A DNA stretch of 64,000 nucleotides from Lachnospiraceae bacterium (GTDB lineage: Bacteria; Bacillota; Clostridia; Lachnospirales; Lachnospiraceae): assembly GCA_022792885.1 (NCBI GenBank), contig JAAWBX010000012.1, forward strand, positions 60,849-124,848, in the 5' to 3' direction. Of the stretch, positions 48,951-58,855 are shown in pieces; position 1 is the first letter of the stretch; the number at the start of each line of letters is the position of its first letter. The translations under genes and the position numbers were made by a program. The notes below the pieces were generated by a model. The model did no database searches, was not told the origin of the DNA, and saw only the letters and a list, made by a program, of their open reading frames with translations.

Positions 48951-50372
48951 ATGATAAAACGGGTCTGTCGATATATACGTGAGCATAATATGATGGAAGC
49001 AGGGGATAGGATTCTTGTGGGTGTGTCCGGAGGAGCCGATTCCACCTGCTTATTATGCATGTTGCGGGAGCTGGCGCCGGAGCTTGGTATTTCCCTGGAA
49101 GCCCTTCATATCCATCACCGGATCCGGGGGGAGGCGGCCGACGCCGACGCGGCGTTTGTGAGAGAATTGTGCGGGCGTTTGCAGATTCCTTTCTATCAGG
49201 AGACGATCGATGTGCCGGCGCTGGCAAGGGAGAAAAGACTGTCGTTGGAGACGGCGGGCCGTCAGGCGCGCTATGAAGCGTTTGAAGATTGGAGGCGGAA
49301 GCAGGACGCCGATCGGATTGCGGTGGCGCACCAGAAAGACGACAATGTGGAGACGGTTCTGATGCGTCTGTTCCGGGGCAGCGGGCTGGAGGGTCTCTGC
49401 GGAATTCTGCCCGTGCGGGGCCGGATCGTCCGTCCGCTTTTGTGCGTGAGCAGAGCGGAGCTGGAGGACTGGTTAGAGGAACGGAAGCAGCCCTGGCGGG
49501 AAGACGCGACGAACCGGGAGGAGGAGGCGCTCAGGAACCGTTTAAGAAATCGGGTTCTGCCGTATCTGCGGGAAAAAGTCAACGCCGGGGTGGACGAGAA
49601 CGTTCTTCGGGCGGCCGGGATTTTGTGCGACGCGAACCGGTATATGAACCGGGCGGCCCGGATGGGGCTTAAGCGATGCGCCGGGTTTCGGGAAGGGGAA
49701 ATGCGCTTTGCGGCGGCCGCGGTTAAAGAGGAAGACGCGGAAATTTTGCCGTATATGCTCAGACAGGCGGTGGAAGAATGTAAGGGTGACGCGGAAGATT
49801 TGTCGTATCGTCATATTCGGAGTATCCAAAGCCTTTTTGAGGACGGGAAGGAGAGGCGGATCGATCTGCCCGGGAAACTGACCGCTTTCCGGGAAGGGGG
49901 CGATGTGGTCATTCGTGTCCGGGAAGAGGAAAAAAAGGAGACCGAACCGCTGCTTTCTTTGCAAATGCGGGTATTTCCCTATGATTCGGATAAAAAAATT
50001 CCGCAAAAACGGTATACGAAATGGTTCGATTATGATAAAATACAAAGATGCGTTACCATACGTCATCGCCGGGAAGGCGATTATCTGAGTATCGGTCCGG
50101 CCGGGAATAAGAAGCTGCGCCGCTATTTTATCGACAATAAGATTCCGAAGGCGGAGAGGGAGCGCTGCACGTTGGCGGCGGACGGGAGCCATATTCTCTG
50201 GATCGTAGGATATCGGATCAGTGAGGCGTATAAAGTGACGGAAGAGACAAAGCTTGTGTTGGAAATATCGGTTCCGGGGAAGAAGGAGCCGGGAATTACG
50301 GAGGATAAAGAGGATGGGCGAGAAGATCCGGGTATTGGTGCCGGAAGAGGAGGTAGAAGCGAAGATTCGTGA
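48951..50372 (+). CDS. tilS: tRNA(Ile)-lysidine synthetase
   Basis: 473 residues. The PP-loop is VGVSGGADSTCLL (Ser26 on), with ALHIHHRIRGEAADAD, AVAHQKDDNVETVLMRLFRGSG and LLCVSRAELEDWL. A C-terminal TilS domain (about 365-440) has RHRREGDYLSIGPAGNKKLRRYFI. The enzyme puts lysine on C34 of tRNA-Ile(CAU), which is essential. The last 30 or so residues are a charged Gly/Glu/Asp tail encoded in the 59-base overlap with hpt. The start ATG has a GGAGGT site 11 bases upstream. Confidence 0.95.
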   Translation: MIKRVCRYIREHNMMEAGDRILVGVSGGADSTCLLCMLRELAPELGISLEALHIHHRIRGEAADADAAFVRELCGRLQIPFYQETIDVPALAREKRLSLETAGRQARYEAFEDWRRKQDADRIAVAHQKDDNVETVLMRLFRGSGLEGLCGILPVRGRIVRPLLCVSRAELEDWLEERKQPWREDATNREEEALRNRLRNRVLPYLREKVNAGVDENVLRAAGILCDANRYMNRAARMGLKRCAGFREGEMRFAAAAVKEEDAEILPYMLRQAVEECKGDAEDLSYRHIRSIQSLFEDGKERRIDLPGKLTAFREGGDVVIRVREEEKKETEPLLSLQMRVFPYDSDKKIPQKRYTKWFDYDKIQRCVTIRHRREGDYLSIGPAGNKKLRRYFIDNKIPKAERERCTLAADGSHILWIVGYRISEAYKVTEETKLVLEISVPGKKEPGITEDKEDGREDPGIGAGRGGRSEDS

Positions 50373-50838
50373 GGTCGGCGCACAGATCAGCCGGGATTAT
50401 GCGGGCCGTTCGGTGCATTTGATCAGCATTCTGAAAGGCGGCGTATTTTTTACCTGCGAACTGGCCAAGAATATTACCGTTCCGGTTTCTCTGGATTTCA
50501 TGGCGGTGTCCAGTTACGGGGGCGATACAAAGTCCAGCGGCGTGGTGAAAATCGTCAAGGATTTGGATGAACCGCTGCAGGGCAAGGATGTGCTGATTGT
50601 GGAGGATATTATCGATTCCGGAAGGACCCTGGCCCATTTGGTCGAGGTGTTAAAGCAGAGGAATCCCGGAAGTATCCGTATCTGTACGCTGCTGGATAAA
50701 CCGTCGAGACGGGTGAAGAAGCAGGTGGTCGTGGATTATACCTGTTTTACGATACCGGACGAATTTGTTGTGGGCTACGGGCTGGACTACGACCAGAAAT
50801 ACCGGAATCTTCCTTATATCGGGGTAGTGGAATTTTGA
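50314..50838 (+). CDS. hpt: Hypoxanthine phosphoribosyltransferase
   Basis: 174 residues from ATG 50314 (GGAGG inside tilS). PRTase motifs are LISILKGGVFFTCELA, the PRPP loop DVLIVEDIIDSGRTLAHL and PDEFVVGYGLDYDQKYRNLP. It converts hypoxanthine or guanine with PRPP to IMP or GMP. The tilS-hpt-ftsH order is the common Firmicute arrangement. The overlap with tilS is unusually long at 59 bases. Confidence 0.96.
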   Translation: MGEKIRVLVPEEEVEAKIREVGAQISRDYAGRSVHLISILKGGVFFTCELAKNITVPVSLDFMAVSSYGGDTKSSGVVKIVKDLDEPLQGKDVLIVEDIIDSGRTLAHLVEVLKQRNPGSIRICTLLDKPSRRVKKQVVVDYTCFTIPDEFVVGYGLDYDQKYRNLPYIGVVEF

Positions 50839-50899
50839 CGCCTTTCGGGCATGCCATATGGCTGTCCGGCGTATAAATAAATAGAAGGAGGACATTTTT

Positions 50900-52720
50900 T
50901 TGAATCCGAATAGAAGAAGCGGCGGGGGCGGAATTTTCTTCCTGCTGATCGTTGCAATGATTTTATGTATGGCATGGTTCCGCCAGACGACGCTGACCGA
51001 CCGGAGCTGTACTTATAATGAGTTCCTTCGGTATTTGGAAGAGGAACAGATCACGTCGCCGCTGACGATCGAGCAGAACGCGCAGATCCCGACGGGGCGC
51101 GTGGCGTTCGGCGTAAAAAACCAGGGATCGAAGGTCCTGAACGTATCGAATGTGAACGAGATCCGGGAGCTTCTGGACGCGCAGGGGATCGATTACATGC
51201 TGGAGGATGTGCCGGAGGAGGATACGTTTCTGGTTATTGTTCTCCCGATCCTTCTGGGCGTCGGCCTGATCGTGGCGCTGGTTATTTTTATGATGAACCG
51301 GGCGGCCGGGGGAAGCGGCAACAATAAGATGATGAATTTCGGAAAGAGCCGGGCCCGGATGGTACGAAGCGGGCAGGGGGTTAATTTTAAGAAGGTGGCC
51401 GGCCTGGACGAGGAGAAAGAGGACCTGAAAGAGATCGTTGATTTTTTAAAGAATCCCCAGAAATATCTGAAGGTGGGCGCCCGCATTCCCAAAGGGGTTT
51501 TGCTGGTGGGCCCGCCCGGAACGGGCAAGACTCTCCTGGCGAAGGCCGTGGCCGGGGAAGCCGACGTGCCCTTCTTCAGTATCTCCGGTTCGGATTTTGT
51601 GGAAATGTTTGTCGGCGTGGGGGCGTCCCGTGTCCGGGACCTGTTTGAGGACGCCAAGAGGAATGCGCCCTGTATCGTGTTTATCGACGAGATCGACGCG
51701 GTGGCGCGCCGCCGGGGAACCGGTATGGGCGGCGGTCACGACGAGCGGGAGCAGACCCTGAATCAGCTTCTGGTAGAGATGGACGGCTTCGGCGCCAATC
51801 AGGGGATCATCGTGATGGCGGCGACGAACCGTGTGGATATTTTGGACCCGGCCATTTTAAGGCCCGGCCGGTTTGACCGGAAGGTAAGCGTGGGCCGCCC
51901 GGATGTCAGGGGCCGAGAGGGGATCCTTCAGGTGCATGCCAAAGATAAACCGCTGGCGGACGACGTGAATTTGGAGCGGGTGGCTCAGACGACGGCCGGT
52001 TTTACCGGCGCCGATCTGGAGAACCTGATGAACGAATCGGCGATCAACGCCGCGAAGGAAGACCGCACGGTTATCGTACAGTCGGATATTGACCGGGCTT
52101 TTATCAAGGTCGGTATCGGCGCGGAGAAGAAAAGCAAGATCATTTCCGACAAAGACAAGAGAATCACGGCTTTCCATGAAGCCGGCCATGCGATTCTGTT
52201 CCATGTTCTGCCGGATGTGGGGCCGGTGCATACGGTTTCCGTGATTCCTACCGGTATCGGAGCGGCCGGCTATACGATGCCGCTTCCGGAGAAAGATGAG
52301 ATGTTTAATACCAGAGGGCGGATGCTGCAGAATATTATGGTGGACCTGGGCGGGCGGATCGCAGAGGAACTGGTGCTGGATGATATTACGACCGGCGCTT
52401 CCCAGGATATCCGGCAGGCCACGTCCATTGCGCGCTCAATGGTGACGCAGTACGGTATGTCCGACCGGATCGGTATGATCAGTTACGGGGACAATGACGA
52501 AGAGGTGTTTATCGGGCTGGAGCTGGGGCACGGAAGAAGTTACGGTGAGGAAATGGCCACGACTATTGACGAGGAAGTAAAGCGAATCATCGACGAGTGT
52601 TATGAAAAAGCGAAAAAGATTATCATAGAACATCGGAACGTGCTGGAAAGGTGCGCAGATCTCCTGATGGAGAAGGAGAAAATCAGCGGGGCGGAGTTTG
52701 AAGCGTTATTTGTGGAATAG
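50900..52720 (+). CDS. ftsH: ATP-dependent zinc metalloprotease FtsH
   Basis: 606 residues from a TTG start behind AGAAGGAGG. Two membrane helices (about 12-30 and 112-133) flank an extracytoplasmic domain. The AAA domain has Walker A GPPGTGKT (204-211), [17 protein letters not shown] (pore loop), Walker [11 protein letters not shown], and the second-region RPGRFDRKV. The M41 peptidase carries HEAGH (426-430). FtsH degrades membrane and regulatory proteins. A weak start codon may limit its level. Confidence 0.97.
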   Translation: MNPNRRSGGGGIFFLLIVAMILCMAWFRQTTLTDRSCTYNEFLRYLEEEQITSPLTIEQNAQIPTGRVAFGVKNQGSKVLNVSNVNEIRELLDAQGIDYMLEDVPEEDTFLVIVLPILLGVGLIVALVIFMMNRAAGGSGNNKMMNFGKSRARMVRSGQGVNFKKVAGLDEEKEDLKEIVDFLKNPQKYLKVGARIPKGVLLVGPPGTGKTLLAKAVAGEADVPFFSISGSDFVEMFVGVGASRVRDLFEDAKRNAPCIVFIDEIDAVARRRGTGMGGGHDEREQTLNQLLVEMDGFGANQGIIVMAATNRVDILDPAILRPGRFDRKVSVGRPDVRGREGILQVHAKDKPLADDVNLERVAQTTAGFTGADLENLMNESAINAAKEDRTVIVQSDIDRAFIKVGIGAEKKSKIISDKDKRITAFHEAGHAILFHVLPDVGPVHTVSVIPTGIGAAGYTMPLPEKDEMFNTRGRMLQNIMVDLGGRIAEELVLDDITTGASQDIRQATSIARSMVTQYGMSDRIGMISYGDNDEEVFIGLELGHGRSYGEEMATTIDEEVKRIIDECYEKAKKIIIEHRNVLERCADLLMEKEKISGAEFEALFVE

Positions 52721-52878
52721 CACAAATAAAACCATACAGAATGCACAAAAACAAGGGATGAGAATTGTAAAGTTTGTGCACACTTGGGCGGGCATGTCTG
52801 CTATACTATATCACGTAACCCCCCAATATTTATATGGTTTTTGCTACACCCCATAAGAAATGAAATACCTTCTCCTTG

Positions 52879-52912
52879 AAAGGACAACGGCCTGACCGCC
52901 GCTGTCCTTTTC
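52879..52912 (+). terminator. Rho-independent terminator
   Basis: AAAGGACA (52879-52886) and TGTCCTTT (52903-52910), with inner GGC/GCC pairing, followed by TTC. It lies 160 bases after ftsH and 30 before the GH13 start, so it ends the ftsH transcript or attenuates the GH13 gene. Confidence 0.7.
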
Positions 52913-52941
52913 ACTTTCTATTGACAACAGAGGAGGCTTAC

Positions 52942-55011
52942 ATGGAACAGGAAATGATTCATATCAATCGATCGGCTTTGTTTACCGATGAGACGGAGAA
53001 TTACCGATGTCCGGCCGAATGTGATCCCGGGGACACGGTTCAGATATATTTCCGAACGGAAAAAGGGAATGTTTCGGCGGTTTACCTGCGCAGCCTGGGC
53101 GAAGAGTACCGGATGGAGAAGGTAAGGACCGAGGGGCGGTTTGATTATTACAGGCATGAACAGACGATAGGGGAGGAGCCTTTTGTATATGGTTTCTGTG
53201 TGGTGTCTTTAGACGGCCGGGAGACTTGTTACTATGACCGGCGCGGTGTGAGGGAGGAGTCGGAGGGGCGGGCGGTTTTTGAGCTTCTGCCCGGACATCA
53301 TGCGCCCCAATGGCCCCGCGGGAAGATTTTTTATCAGATTTTTACGGACCGGTTTTACAATGGCGATCCGTATCATCAGGTGATAGACGATGAATATGCC
53401 TATGTGAACGGTTTGCATGTAGAGCGGGTCGGGGACTGGTACTCGTATCCGGAGGATATGGACGTACATAGATTCTACGGAGGGGATCTGCAGGGGATAT
53501 GGGATAAACTGGATTATCTGCAGGGGCTCGGAGTGGAAGTTCTGTATCTGAATCCTATTTTCGTTTCGCCGTCCAATCACAAATACGATACGCAGGATTA
53601 CTCGGCCGTGGATCCTCATCTGGGGAAGCTGGTATACGACGAGGGCAGGGTTTTGTCGGAGGAGGAGATGGACAACCGGCAGGCAGAGCGCTATATCAAC
53701 CGGGTGACAAGGAAAGAGAACCTGGAAGCGTCGAACGCGTTTTTTGCCAGATTCTGCGAGGAGATTCACGCTCGCGGCATGCGGATCATCCTGGACGGCG
53801 TGTTTAACCACTGCGGCTCTTTTCACAAATGGATGGACCGGGAAGGGGTCTACGACGGGCAGGAAGGTTACGCGCCGGGCGCCTATCGCAGCAAGGAGAG
53901 TCCTTATCGGGATTATTTTGCTTTTGGAAGGGACGAATGGCCGGAAAATAAGAGCTATGAGGGCTGGTGGAATTACGATACGCTTCCCAAGTTGAATTAT
54001 GAAGGTTCTTTGCAGCTGCAGCAGGATATTCTGGATGCGGCCGTGAAATGGCTTTCCCCGCCTTACAATGTGGACGGCTGGCGATTGGATGTGGCGGCGG
54101 ATCTGGGACATTCCTCGGAGTTCAACCATCGGTTCTGGCAGAAATTCCGGGACGCCGTAAAGGCGGTGGATCCGGAGAAACTGATTCTGGCGGAGCATTA
54201 CGGGGACGCTTCCACCTGGCTCCTGGGGGATCAGTGGGACAGCCTGATGAATTACGACGGCTTTATGGAGCCGGTCACCTGGTTTCTGACCGGGATGGAG
54301 AAACACAGCGACCGAAGAGACGATCGACTTTATAATAACGGCGAGTATTTTTTTCAGGCGATGATGTGGAATCTGTCAAGGCTTCCGGTAGGGTCTGCCC
54401 TGTGCGCCATGAACGAGTTGTCCAACCACGATCATTCCCGGTTCCTGACGCGGACAAACCGGGTCGTGGGGCGTATGATGACGGTGGGGTCGAAGGCCGC
54501 CGAGGAAGGGATCGACAAGGCGGTGTTTCGGGAAGCGGTTATTATACAGATGAGCTGGCCGGGGGCCCCCACCCTTTACTACGGGGATGAAGCGGGTCTG
54601 TGCGGTTTTACGGATCCGGATAACCGCCGTTCGTATCCCTGGGGGAGAGAAGATCTGGAACTGATCGAATTTCACAGATATGCGATCGCGGTTCATAAAG
54701 AGAATCCGGCGCTGACGGACGGCTCCGTAAAGCCGCTGACGTCGGAATACGGGCTGATCGCCTACGGGCGTTTCAAGCCGGGGAATCAGTTGGCCGTGGT
54801 GGTGAATAACGGAGAAGAGAGAGAGGTTCGGATCCCGGTCTGGGAGATCGGGGTGCAGGAGGGCGATCTCATGGAACGGCTGATAGAAACCGGTCCTTAC
54901 GGTTACAATGTGGGACGAATGGGAGTGAAGGTCGAGGACGGATGTCTGAAGCTGAAGCTGCCCGCCAGAACGGCTGCGATTTATCGCAGGAAGAAAAGGG
55001 CGGACGTTTGA
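52942..55011 (+). CDS. Glycoside hydrolase family 13 alpha-amylase-type enzyme (neopullulanase/cyclomaltodextrinase-like)
   Basis: 689 residues from ATG 52942 behind AGAGGAGG. An N-terminal beta-sandwich (about 1-120), typical of CBM34-type enzymes, precedes the GH13 barrel. Conserved regions are ILDGVFNHCG (I), GWRLDVAADLG with nucleophile Asp383 (II), LILAEHYGD with Glu418 (III), and NELSNHDHSRF with Asp497 (IV). A C-terminal beta domain ends at about 689. No signal peptide is present, so it should act on maltodextrins inside the cell. The split between neopullulanase, cyclomaltodextrinase and maltogenic amylase cannot be made here. Confidence 0.92.
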   Translation: MEQEMIHINRSALFTDETENYRCPAECDPGDTVQIYFRTEKGNVSAVYLRSLGEEYRMEKVRTEGRFDYYRHEQTIGEEPFVYGFCVVSLDGRETCYYDRRGVREESEGRAVFELLPGHHAPQWPRGKIFYQIFTDRFYNGDPYHQVIDDEYAYVNGLHVERVGDWYSYPEDMDVHRFYGGDLQGIWDKLDYLQGLGVEVLYLNPIFVSPSNHKYDTQDYSAVDPHLGKLVYDEGRVLSEEEMDNRQAERYINRVTRKENLEASNAFFARFCEEIHARGMRIILDGVFNHCGSFHKWMDREGVYDGQEGYAPGAYRSKESPYRDYFAFGRDEWPENKSYEGWWNYDTLPKLNYEGSLQLQQDILDAAVKWLSPPYNVDGWRLDVAADLGHSSEFNHRFWQKFRDAVKAVDPEKLILAEHYGDASTWLLGDQWDSLMNYDGFMEPVTWFLTGMEKHSDRRDDRLYNNGEYFFQAMMWNLSRLPVGSALCAMNELSNHDHSRFLTRTNRVVGRMMTVGSKAAEEGIDKAVFREAVIIQMSWPGAPTLYYGDEAGLCGFTDPDNRRSYPWGREDLELIEFHRYAIAVHKENPALTDGSVKPLTSEYGLIAYGRFKPGNQLAVVVNNGEEREVRIPVWEIGVQEGDLMERLIETGPYGYNVGRMGVKVEDGCLKLKLPARTAAIYRRKKRADV

Positions 55012-55030
55012 CAAACGTGCCGCCTTGATT
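54999..55030. terminator. Bidirectional terminator between convergent GH13 and MATE genes
   Basis: GGCGG-a-CGTTT pairs with AAACG-tg-CCGCC (54999-55024). The stem starts inside the GH13 stop region; on the minus strand it is followed by CTTTTCTTCC. Confidence 0.75.
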
Positions 55031-55034
55031 TGTG

Positions 55035-56384
55035 TTAACGGAAGAGTTTGAGGCGCTTTTGCAGATGCCGGTAGTAGAGCAGGCCGGCCGCGTCGGCTAA
55101 GAACCATCCGATCGGGATGGCCCACCAGATGCCGGGCAGGCCGATCGCGGGGATCGGGGCCAGCAAATAAGCCAGGAGGACCCGGGTTCCCAGGGAGATA
55201 ACCGTGAGGATCACGGACATGCCGGGGCGGTCCATGCCCCGATACAGACCGTACAGAAGGAACAGGCAGCCGATGCCGCAGTAACAGGCGCCTTCGATTC
55301 GGAGATATTGAACGCCGATGGCGATAACTTCCGTTTCATGCGGCTGTACAAAGATTCGCATCAGCGCCGGGGCGAAGAGGCAGACGACGGCCGAAATCAC
55401 AAGGCAGAAAATAAAAGCGGAGCGAATGGCGGAACGAATCCCTTCGCGGATTCGTGCTGTCTGGCGGGCGCCGTAATTCTGGGCGATAAAAGTGGAGAAC
55501 GCGTTCCCGAAGTCCTGAACCGGCATGTAGGCGAAGGAATCGATCTTGACGGCGGCGGCGAAAGCCGCCATGACGGAGACGCCGAAGCTGTTGACGAGTC
55601 CCTGAATCATCAGGATACCGAAGTTCATGATAGACTGCTGCAGGCAGGTAATCAGGGAATATTGGCTGATATTTTTCAAAACGGAAGCGCGGACGCTGCG
55701 GTGCTTTTTTTGAAGTTTCAGTTCCGGAACGCGCAAAAGAGAGTAGAAAAGGATGCCGAAGGCCGAGAATCCCTGTGCGGTAATCGTAGCCCACGCGGCT
55801 CCGGCCACCCCCCAGTGAAAAACGATCACAAACAGAAGATCAAGTCCGATATTGATCAGGGCGGCGGTTCCCAGAAAGATCAGAGGAACGAGGGAGTTTC
55901 CCAGAGCCCGGAGAAGGCAGGCGAAATAATTATATAAAAAGGTAAAGCCGATGCCGTAGAAAATGACCTGGAGGTAGCTCTGCGTTTCCGCGAAGATATC
56001 GGCGGGGATCCGAAGAAGCGTTAAGATCGGCCGGATCAGGCAGAGCACGGTTCCGTTTATCAGCAGGGTAATAAGAAAGATAAAGAGGAAGGAGACGTAG
56101 AAACTGGTTTTCATGTCATCTTCTTTTTTCGCGCCGTAAAGAATCGAGAATACGGCGCCGCTGCCCATGCAGAGCCCAAGAATAATGGAAGTTAAAAAAG
56201 TCATCAGGGTATAGGAGGAACCGACGGCAGCCAGAGCGTCGGAGCCCAGGAATTTGCCGACGATCAGAGTATCGGCGATATTATAAAACTGCTGCAGAAG
56301 ATTGCCGAGAATCATCGGAGCGGCAAAAAGAAGCATGGACTTTGTGACGTTATCGGCGAGGAGGTCGTTTTTGGCGGCTTTCAT
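55035..56384 (-). CDS. MATE-family multidrug/cation antiporter
   Basis: 449 residues, twelve membrane helices in two six-helix halves. MATE features are the N-terminal MLLFAAPMILGNLLQQFYNI, DTLIVGKFLGSDALAAVGSSY and the second-half GLVNSFGVSVMAAFAAAVKID with AQNYGARQTARI. It is a NorM/DinF-type exporter using Na+ or H+. The substrate is unknown. It has its own promoter and shares a terminator with the convergent GH13 gene. Confidence 0.94.
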   Translation of the reverse strand: MKAAKNDLLADNVTKSMLLFAAPMILGNLLQQFYNIADTLIVGKFLGSDALAAVGSSYTLMTFLTSIILGLCMGSGAVFSILYGAKKEDDMKTSFYVSFLFIFLITLLINGTVLCLIRPILTLLRIPADIFAETQSYLQVIFYGIGFTFLYNYFACLLRALGNSLVPLIFLGTAALINIGLDLLFVIVFHWGVAGAAWATITAQGFSAFGILFYSLLRVPELKLQKKHRSVRASVLKNISQYSLITCLQQSIMNFGILMIQGLVNSFGVSVMAAFAAAVKIDSFAYMPVQDFGNAFSTFIAQNYGARQTARIREGIRSAIRSAFIFCLVISAVVCLFAPALMRIFVQPHETEVIAIGVQYLRIEGACYCGIGCLFLLYGLYRGMDRPGMSVILTVISLGTRVLLAYLLAPIPAIGLPGIWWAIPIGWFLADAAGLLYYRHLQKRLKLFR

Positions 56385-56418
56385 TTAAAAAAATCCTTTC
56401 ACGTAAATCTCGTTTACC

Positions 56419-56447
56419 ACCTTAACACCGTAAGAAACTCATGTCAA
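56419..56447 (-). promoter_or_regulatory. Sigma-A promoter for the MATE gene
   Basis: On the minus strand TTGACA (56442-56447) and TAAGGT (56419-56424) are 17 bases apart. The rest of the intergenic region (56448-56675) is AT-rich and holds no gene that I can see. Confidence 0.6.
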
Positions 56448-56675
56448 GCGAGTTGTTTTTTCTTTGGGAAACGGCTATAATAAAGATAGCAAATTTCCTG
56501 CCAGACATCCGGAAATTTTTCTGAGAAAAAGAAAATTCCGGAACTTTAAAGGAGTAGCCGTTAAAACAGCGAAAAGATGGCAAACTTGTATGACAAGAAA
56601 AGCTAAAGTGCGGAAAAATTGCTAAAAATTTTTGTTTAACAAGGAGAAATATGAAAAAAATTACAAAAAAACTTC

Positions 56676-56704
56676 TTGACAAATGGGGGACGGTTTTTTA
56701 TAAT
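56676..56704 (+). promoter_or_regulatory. Sigma-A promoter of the second gntR gene
   Basis: A near-consensus promoter: TTGACA (56676-56681) and TATAAT (56699-56704) with a 17-base spacer. Confidence 0.85.
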
Positions 56705-56712
56705 CAAATCAA

Positions 56713-56728
56713 CTTGTTAGACAACTTG
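56713..56728. promoter_or_regulatory. Candidate operator A of the second GntR regulator
   Basis: CTTGTTAGACAACTTG contains GTT-AGAC-AAC and lies at about +6 to +21 of the promoter, a place suited to autorepression. Site B at 57475 has the same spacer AGAC. Confidence 0.5.
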
Positions 56729-56742
56729 AGGGAGCGGCGGTT

Positions 56743-57429
56743 ATGGCGTTACATATTGAAAAAGTCAACGTGACCAATCAGGTTGTAGAGTTTATCCGGT
56801 CGAACATTGTAAACGGGAATTGGGAGGTGGGGAGCAAGATCCCTTCCGAGAATCAGCTGACGGAGGCGTTGGGCGTCAGTCGGGCCAGTATCCGGGCGGC
56901 GATCCGCCATTTTGTCGGACTGGGCGTGCTGGAGAGCATGCATGGCAAAGGAACTTTTGTGATCAGCGACCAGATGGAGCCTCAGGGAGACGAGAGTACG
57001 AGGATTACGCCCGACGATTGTAAGGACATGCAGAAAGTTCTGGAGTTTCGTTGGATCCTGGAGACGGAAGCCTGTTACTGGGCGGTGCTGAACGCGGACG
57101 CGGGGATGGTGGAACGTCTGCGGGTTTTGCTGAACCGGATGTTGGAGAATGTGGGAGATCAGGAGATCTTCGTTCAGGCGGACATGGATTTTCATATGGA
57201 GATATGCAAAGGAAGCGAGAATCCGCTGATCATCAAGTGTATGCAGCTGGTTTACAATGAGAATAAGAAGAATTTTCGACAGATCAACGACCGTTTCGGT
57301 TATAAGGACGGCGTATATTATCACACATTGATCTTTAAGGCAATTGAGGAAGAGAATGCAAGCGCGGCGAAAGAGCTGATGCAGGAACATCTCAGGCAGG
57401 CGTTGGATCGTCTGGAGATAGGAAATTGA
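56743..57429 (+). CDS. GntR-family regulator, FCD subgroup
   Basis: 228 residues. The DNA-binding domain (about 8-75) has GSKIPSENQLTEALGVSRAS and the wing HGKGTFV. The FCD domain (about 90-225) keeps ligand residues in ADMDFHMEIC, the His of YYHTLIF and the His of LMQEHL. It likely senses a sugar acid handled by the dehydratase, transporter and dehydrogenases downstream. Two related inverted sites, one at its own promoter and one at the next promoter, support local control. The gene is only moderately similar to the GntR at 23742. Confidence 0.9.
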   Translation: MALHIEKVNVTNQVVEFIRSNIVNGNWEVGSKIPSENQLTEALGVSRASIRAAIRHFVGLGVLESMHGKGTFVISDQMEPQGDESTRITPDDCKDMQKVLEFRWILETEACYWAVLNADAGMVERLRVLLNRMLENVGDQEIFVQADMDFHMEICKGSENPLIIKCMQLVYNENKKNFRQINDRFGYKDGVYYHTLIFKAIEEENASAAKELMQEHLRQALDRLEIGN

Positions 57430-57444
57430 CAAAGTTAAGAAAAC

Positions 57445-57462
57445 AGAGCTCCGGCTCTTTTT
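57445..57462 (+). terminator. Rho-independent terminator after the second gntR
   Basis: AGAGC-tccg-GCTCT followed by TTTT. It separates the regulator's transcript from the catabolic genes. Confidence 0.7.
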
Positions 57463-57463
57463 C

Positions 57464-57492
57464 TTGAAAACAACATGTCAGACGACATACAA
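57464..57492 (+). promoter_or_regulatory. Promoter of the ManD-TRAP operon with operator B in its spacer
   Basis: TTGAAA (57464-57469) and a weak ATACAA (57487-57492) are 17 bases apart. ATGTCAGACGACAT (57475-57488), a palindrome with 5-bp arms around AGAC, fills the spacer, so a bound repressor would block the promoter. Confidence 0.45.
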
Positions 57493-57522
57493 GAAGACAA
57501 AAATAAAGAAGGGGGAATACAT

Positions 57523-58770
57523 ATGGCAGTTAAGATCGAGGATATTCGCGTGATCTGCACGGCGCCGGAGGGAATCAATCTGGTGGTTATTAAAGTGGAG
57601 ACGAATCAACCGGGTCTGTACGGCCTGGGTTGCGGAACGTTTGCCTACCGCCATCTGATCGTAAAACAGATCGTGGAAGAATATCTGAAGCCGCTTCTGG
57701 TCGGGCGGGATGCGGAAAACATCGAAGGCTTGTGGCAGTTAATGCATCAAAATGCCTACTGGCGCAACGGGCCGGCGGAGAACAACGCGATCTCCGGCGT
57801 GGATATGGCGCTGTGGGACATCAAAGGCAAGATGGCGGGGATGCCCTGTTATCAGCTTTTCGGCGGTAAATGCCGGGAGGGTATTCCGGTTTACCGTCAC
57901 GCGGAAGGAAGCGATTTGAGCGAACTTTGCGAGAACATTGAGAAATTCCGGGAAATGGGAATTACGCATCTGCGCTGCCAGTGCGGCGGTTACGGCGGAG
58001 GTTGCTACGGGGAAGCGCCGGCTACGGCGCCGGCGGGATCGCCGGGAGGCGTTTACCTGGATTCGCGCAGGTATATCCGGGATACCGTAAAGCTGTTTGA
58101 GGGGATACGGAGCCGGATCGGATATGAGATGGCGCTGGTTCATGATGTGCATGAGAGGATCGCTCCCATTGAGGCGCTGCGTCTGGCGAAGGAGTTGGAA
58201 CCTTTTGATCTGTTTTTCTTGGAGGATCCGGTACCGCTGGAACAGATCGACTGGCTTAAGATCCTGCGGGGACAGACGAGTATCCCGATTGCCCAGGGCG
58301 AGCTGTTCAACAACCCGGCCGAGTGGAAGCGTCTGATTTCGGAGCGGCTGATCGATTTCATCCGGGTACATATCAGTCAGATCGGCGGGATTACGCCGGC
58401 CAGGAAACTTCAGATTTTCGCCGAGCAGTTCGGGGTGAGGACGGCCTGGCACGGGCCGGGCGATATGTCTCCTCTGGCCCACGCGGCGAATATTCATGTC
58501 GATCTGGCGGCGCCGAACTTCGGCGTGCAGGAATGGTCCGGTATCGAACCGCCGAACTTCGTGATTCAGGATCTGAAAGGACCTCACGGAGCGCTTCTCG
58601 AGGTGTTCCCGGGCCTGCCGGAATACAGGGACGGTTATGTGTACGCCAACGACAAGCCGGGTCTCGGTGTGGATCTGGACGAGAAAGAAGCAGCAAAATA
58701 TCCGTGTGAAAACACGGTTACCCTCTGGACGCAGACCCGCTTAAGGGACGGCGGGCTGCAGACGCCGTAA
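57523..58770 (+). CDS. ManD/RspA-family acid-sugar dehydratase (enolase superfamily)
   Basis: 415 residues from ATG 57523 behind GAAGGGGGAA. It is an enolase-superfamily barrel of the mannonate dehydratase type: SGVDMALWDIKGKMAGMPCY, metal ligands Asp208 and His210 in VHDVHER, Glu234 in FFLEDPVP, Glu260 in AQGELFNN, then AWHGPGDMSP and FGVQEWSG. ManD-type enzymes turn D-mannonate (some D-gluconate) into 2-keto-3-deoxygluconate. It is followed by a TRAP transporter and an RspB-like dehydrogenase, so the pair mirrors rspAB. It could complete the pathway begun by UxuB at 28672. Confidence 0.88.
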   Translation: MAVKIEDIRVICTAPEGINLVVIKVETNQPGLYGLGCGTFAYRHLIVKQIVEEYLKPLLVGRDAENIEGLWQLMHQNAYWRNGPAENNAISGVDMALWDIKGKMAGMPCYQLFGGKCREGIPVYRHAEGSDLSELCENIEKFREMGITHLRCQCGGYGGGCYGEAPATAPAGSPGGVYLDSRRYIRDTVKLFEGIRSRIGYEMALVHDVHERIAPIEALRLAKELEPFDLFFLEDPVPLEQIDWLKILRGQTSIPIAQGELFNNPAEWKRLISERLIDFIRVHISQIGGITPARKLQIFAEQFGVRTAWHGPGDMSPLAHAANIHVDLAAPNFGVQEWSGIEPPNFVIQDLKGPHGALLEVFPGLPEYRDGYVYANDKPGLGVDLDEKEAAKYPCENTVTLWTQTRLRDGGLQTP

Positions 58771-58855
58771 TCGGCAATCCGGAGGATAGACATCTTGAGG
58801 GACGACATAAAAGTAAGGGGTTATGACACAAAAAAGAGGAAGGAGAACGAAGAAA

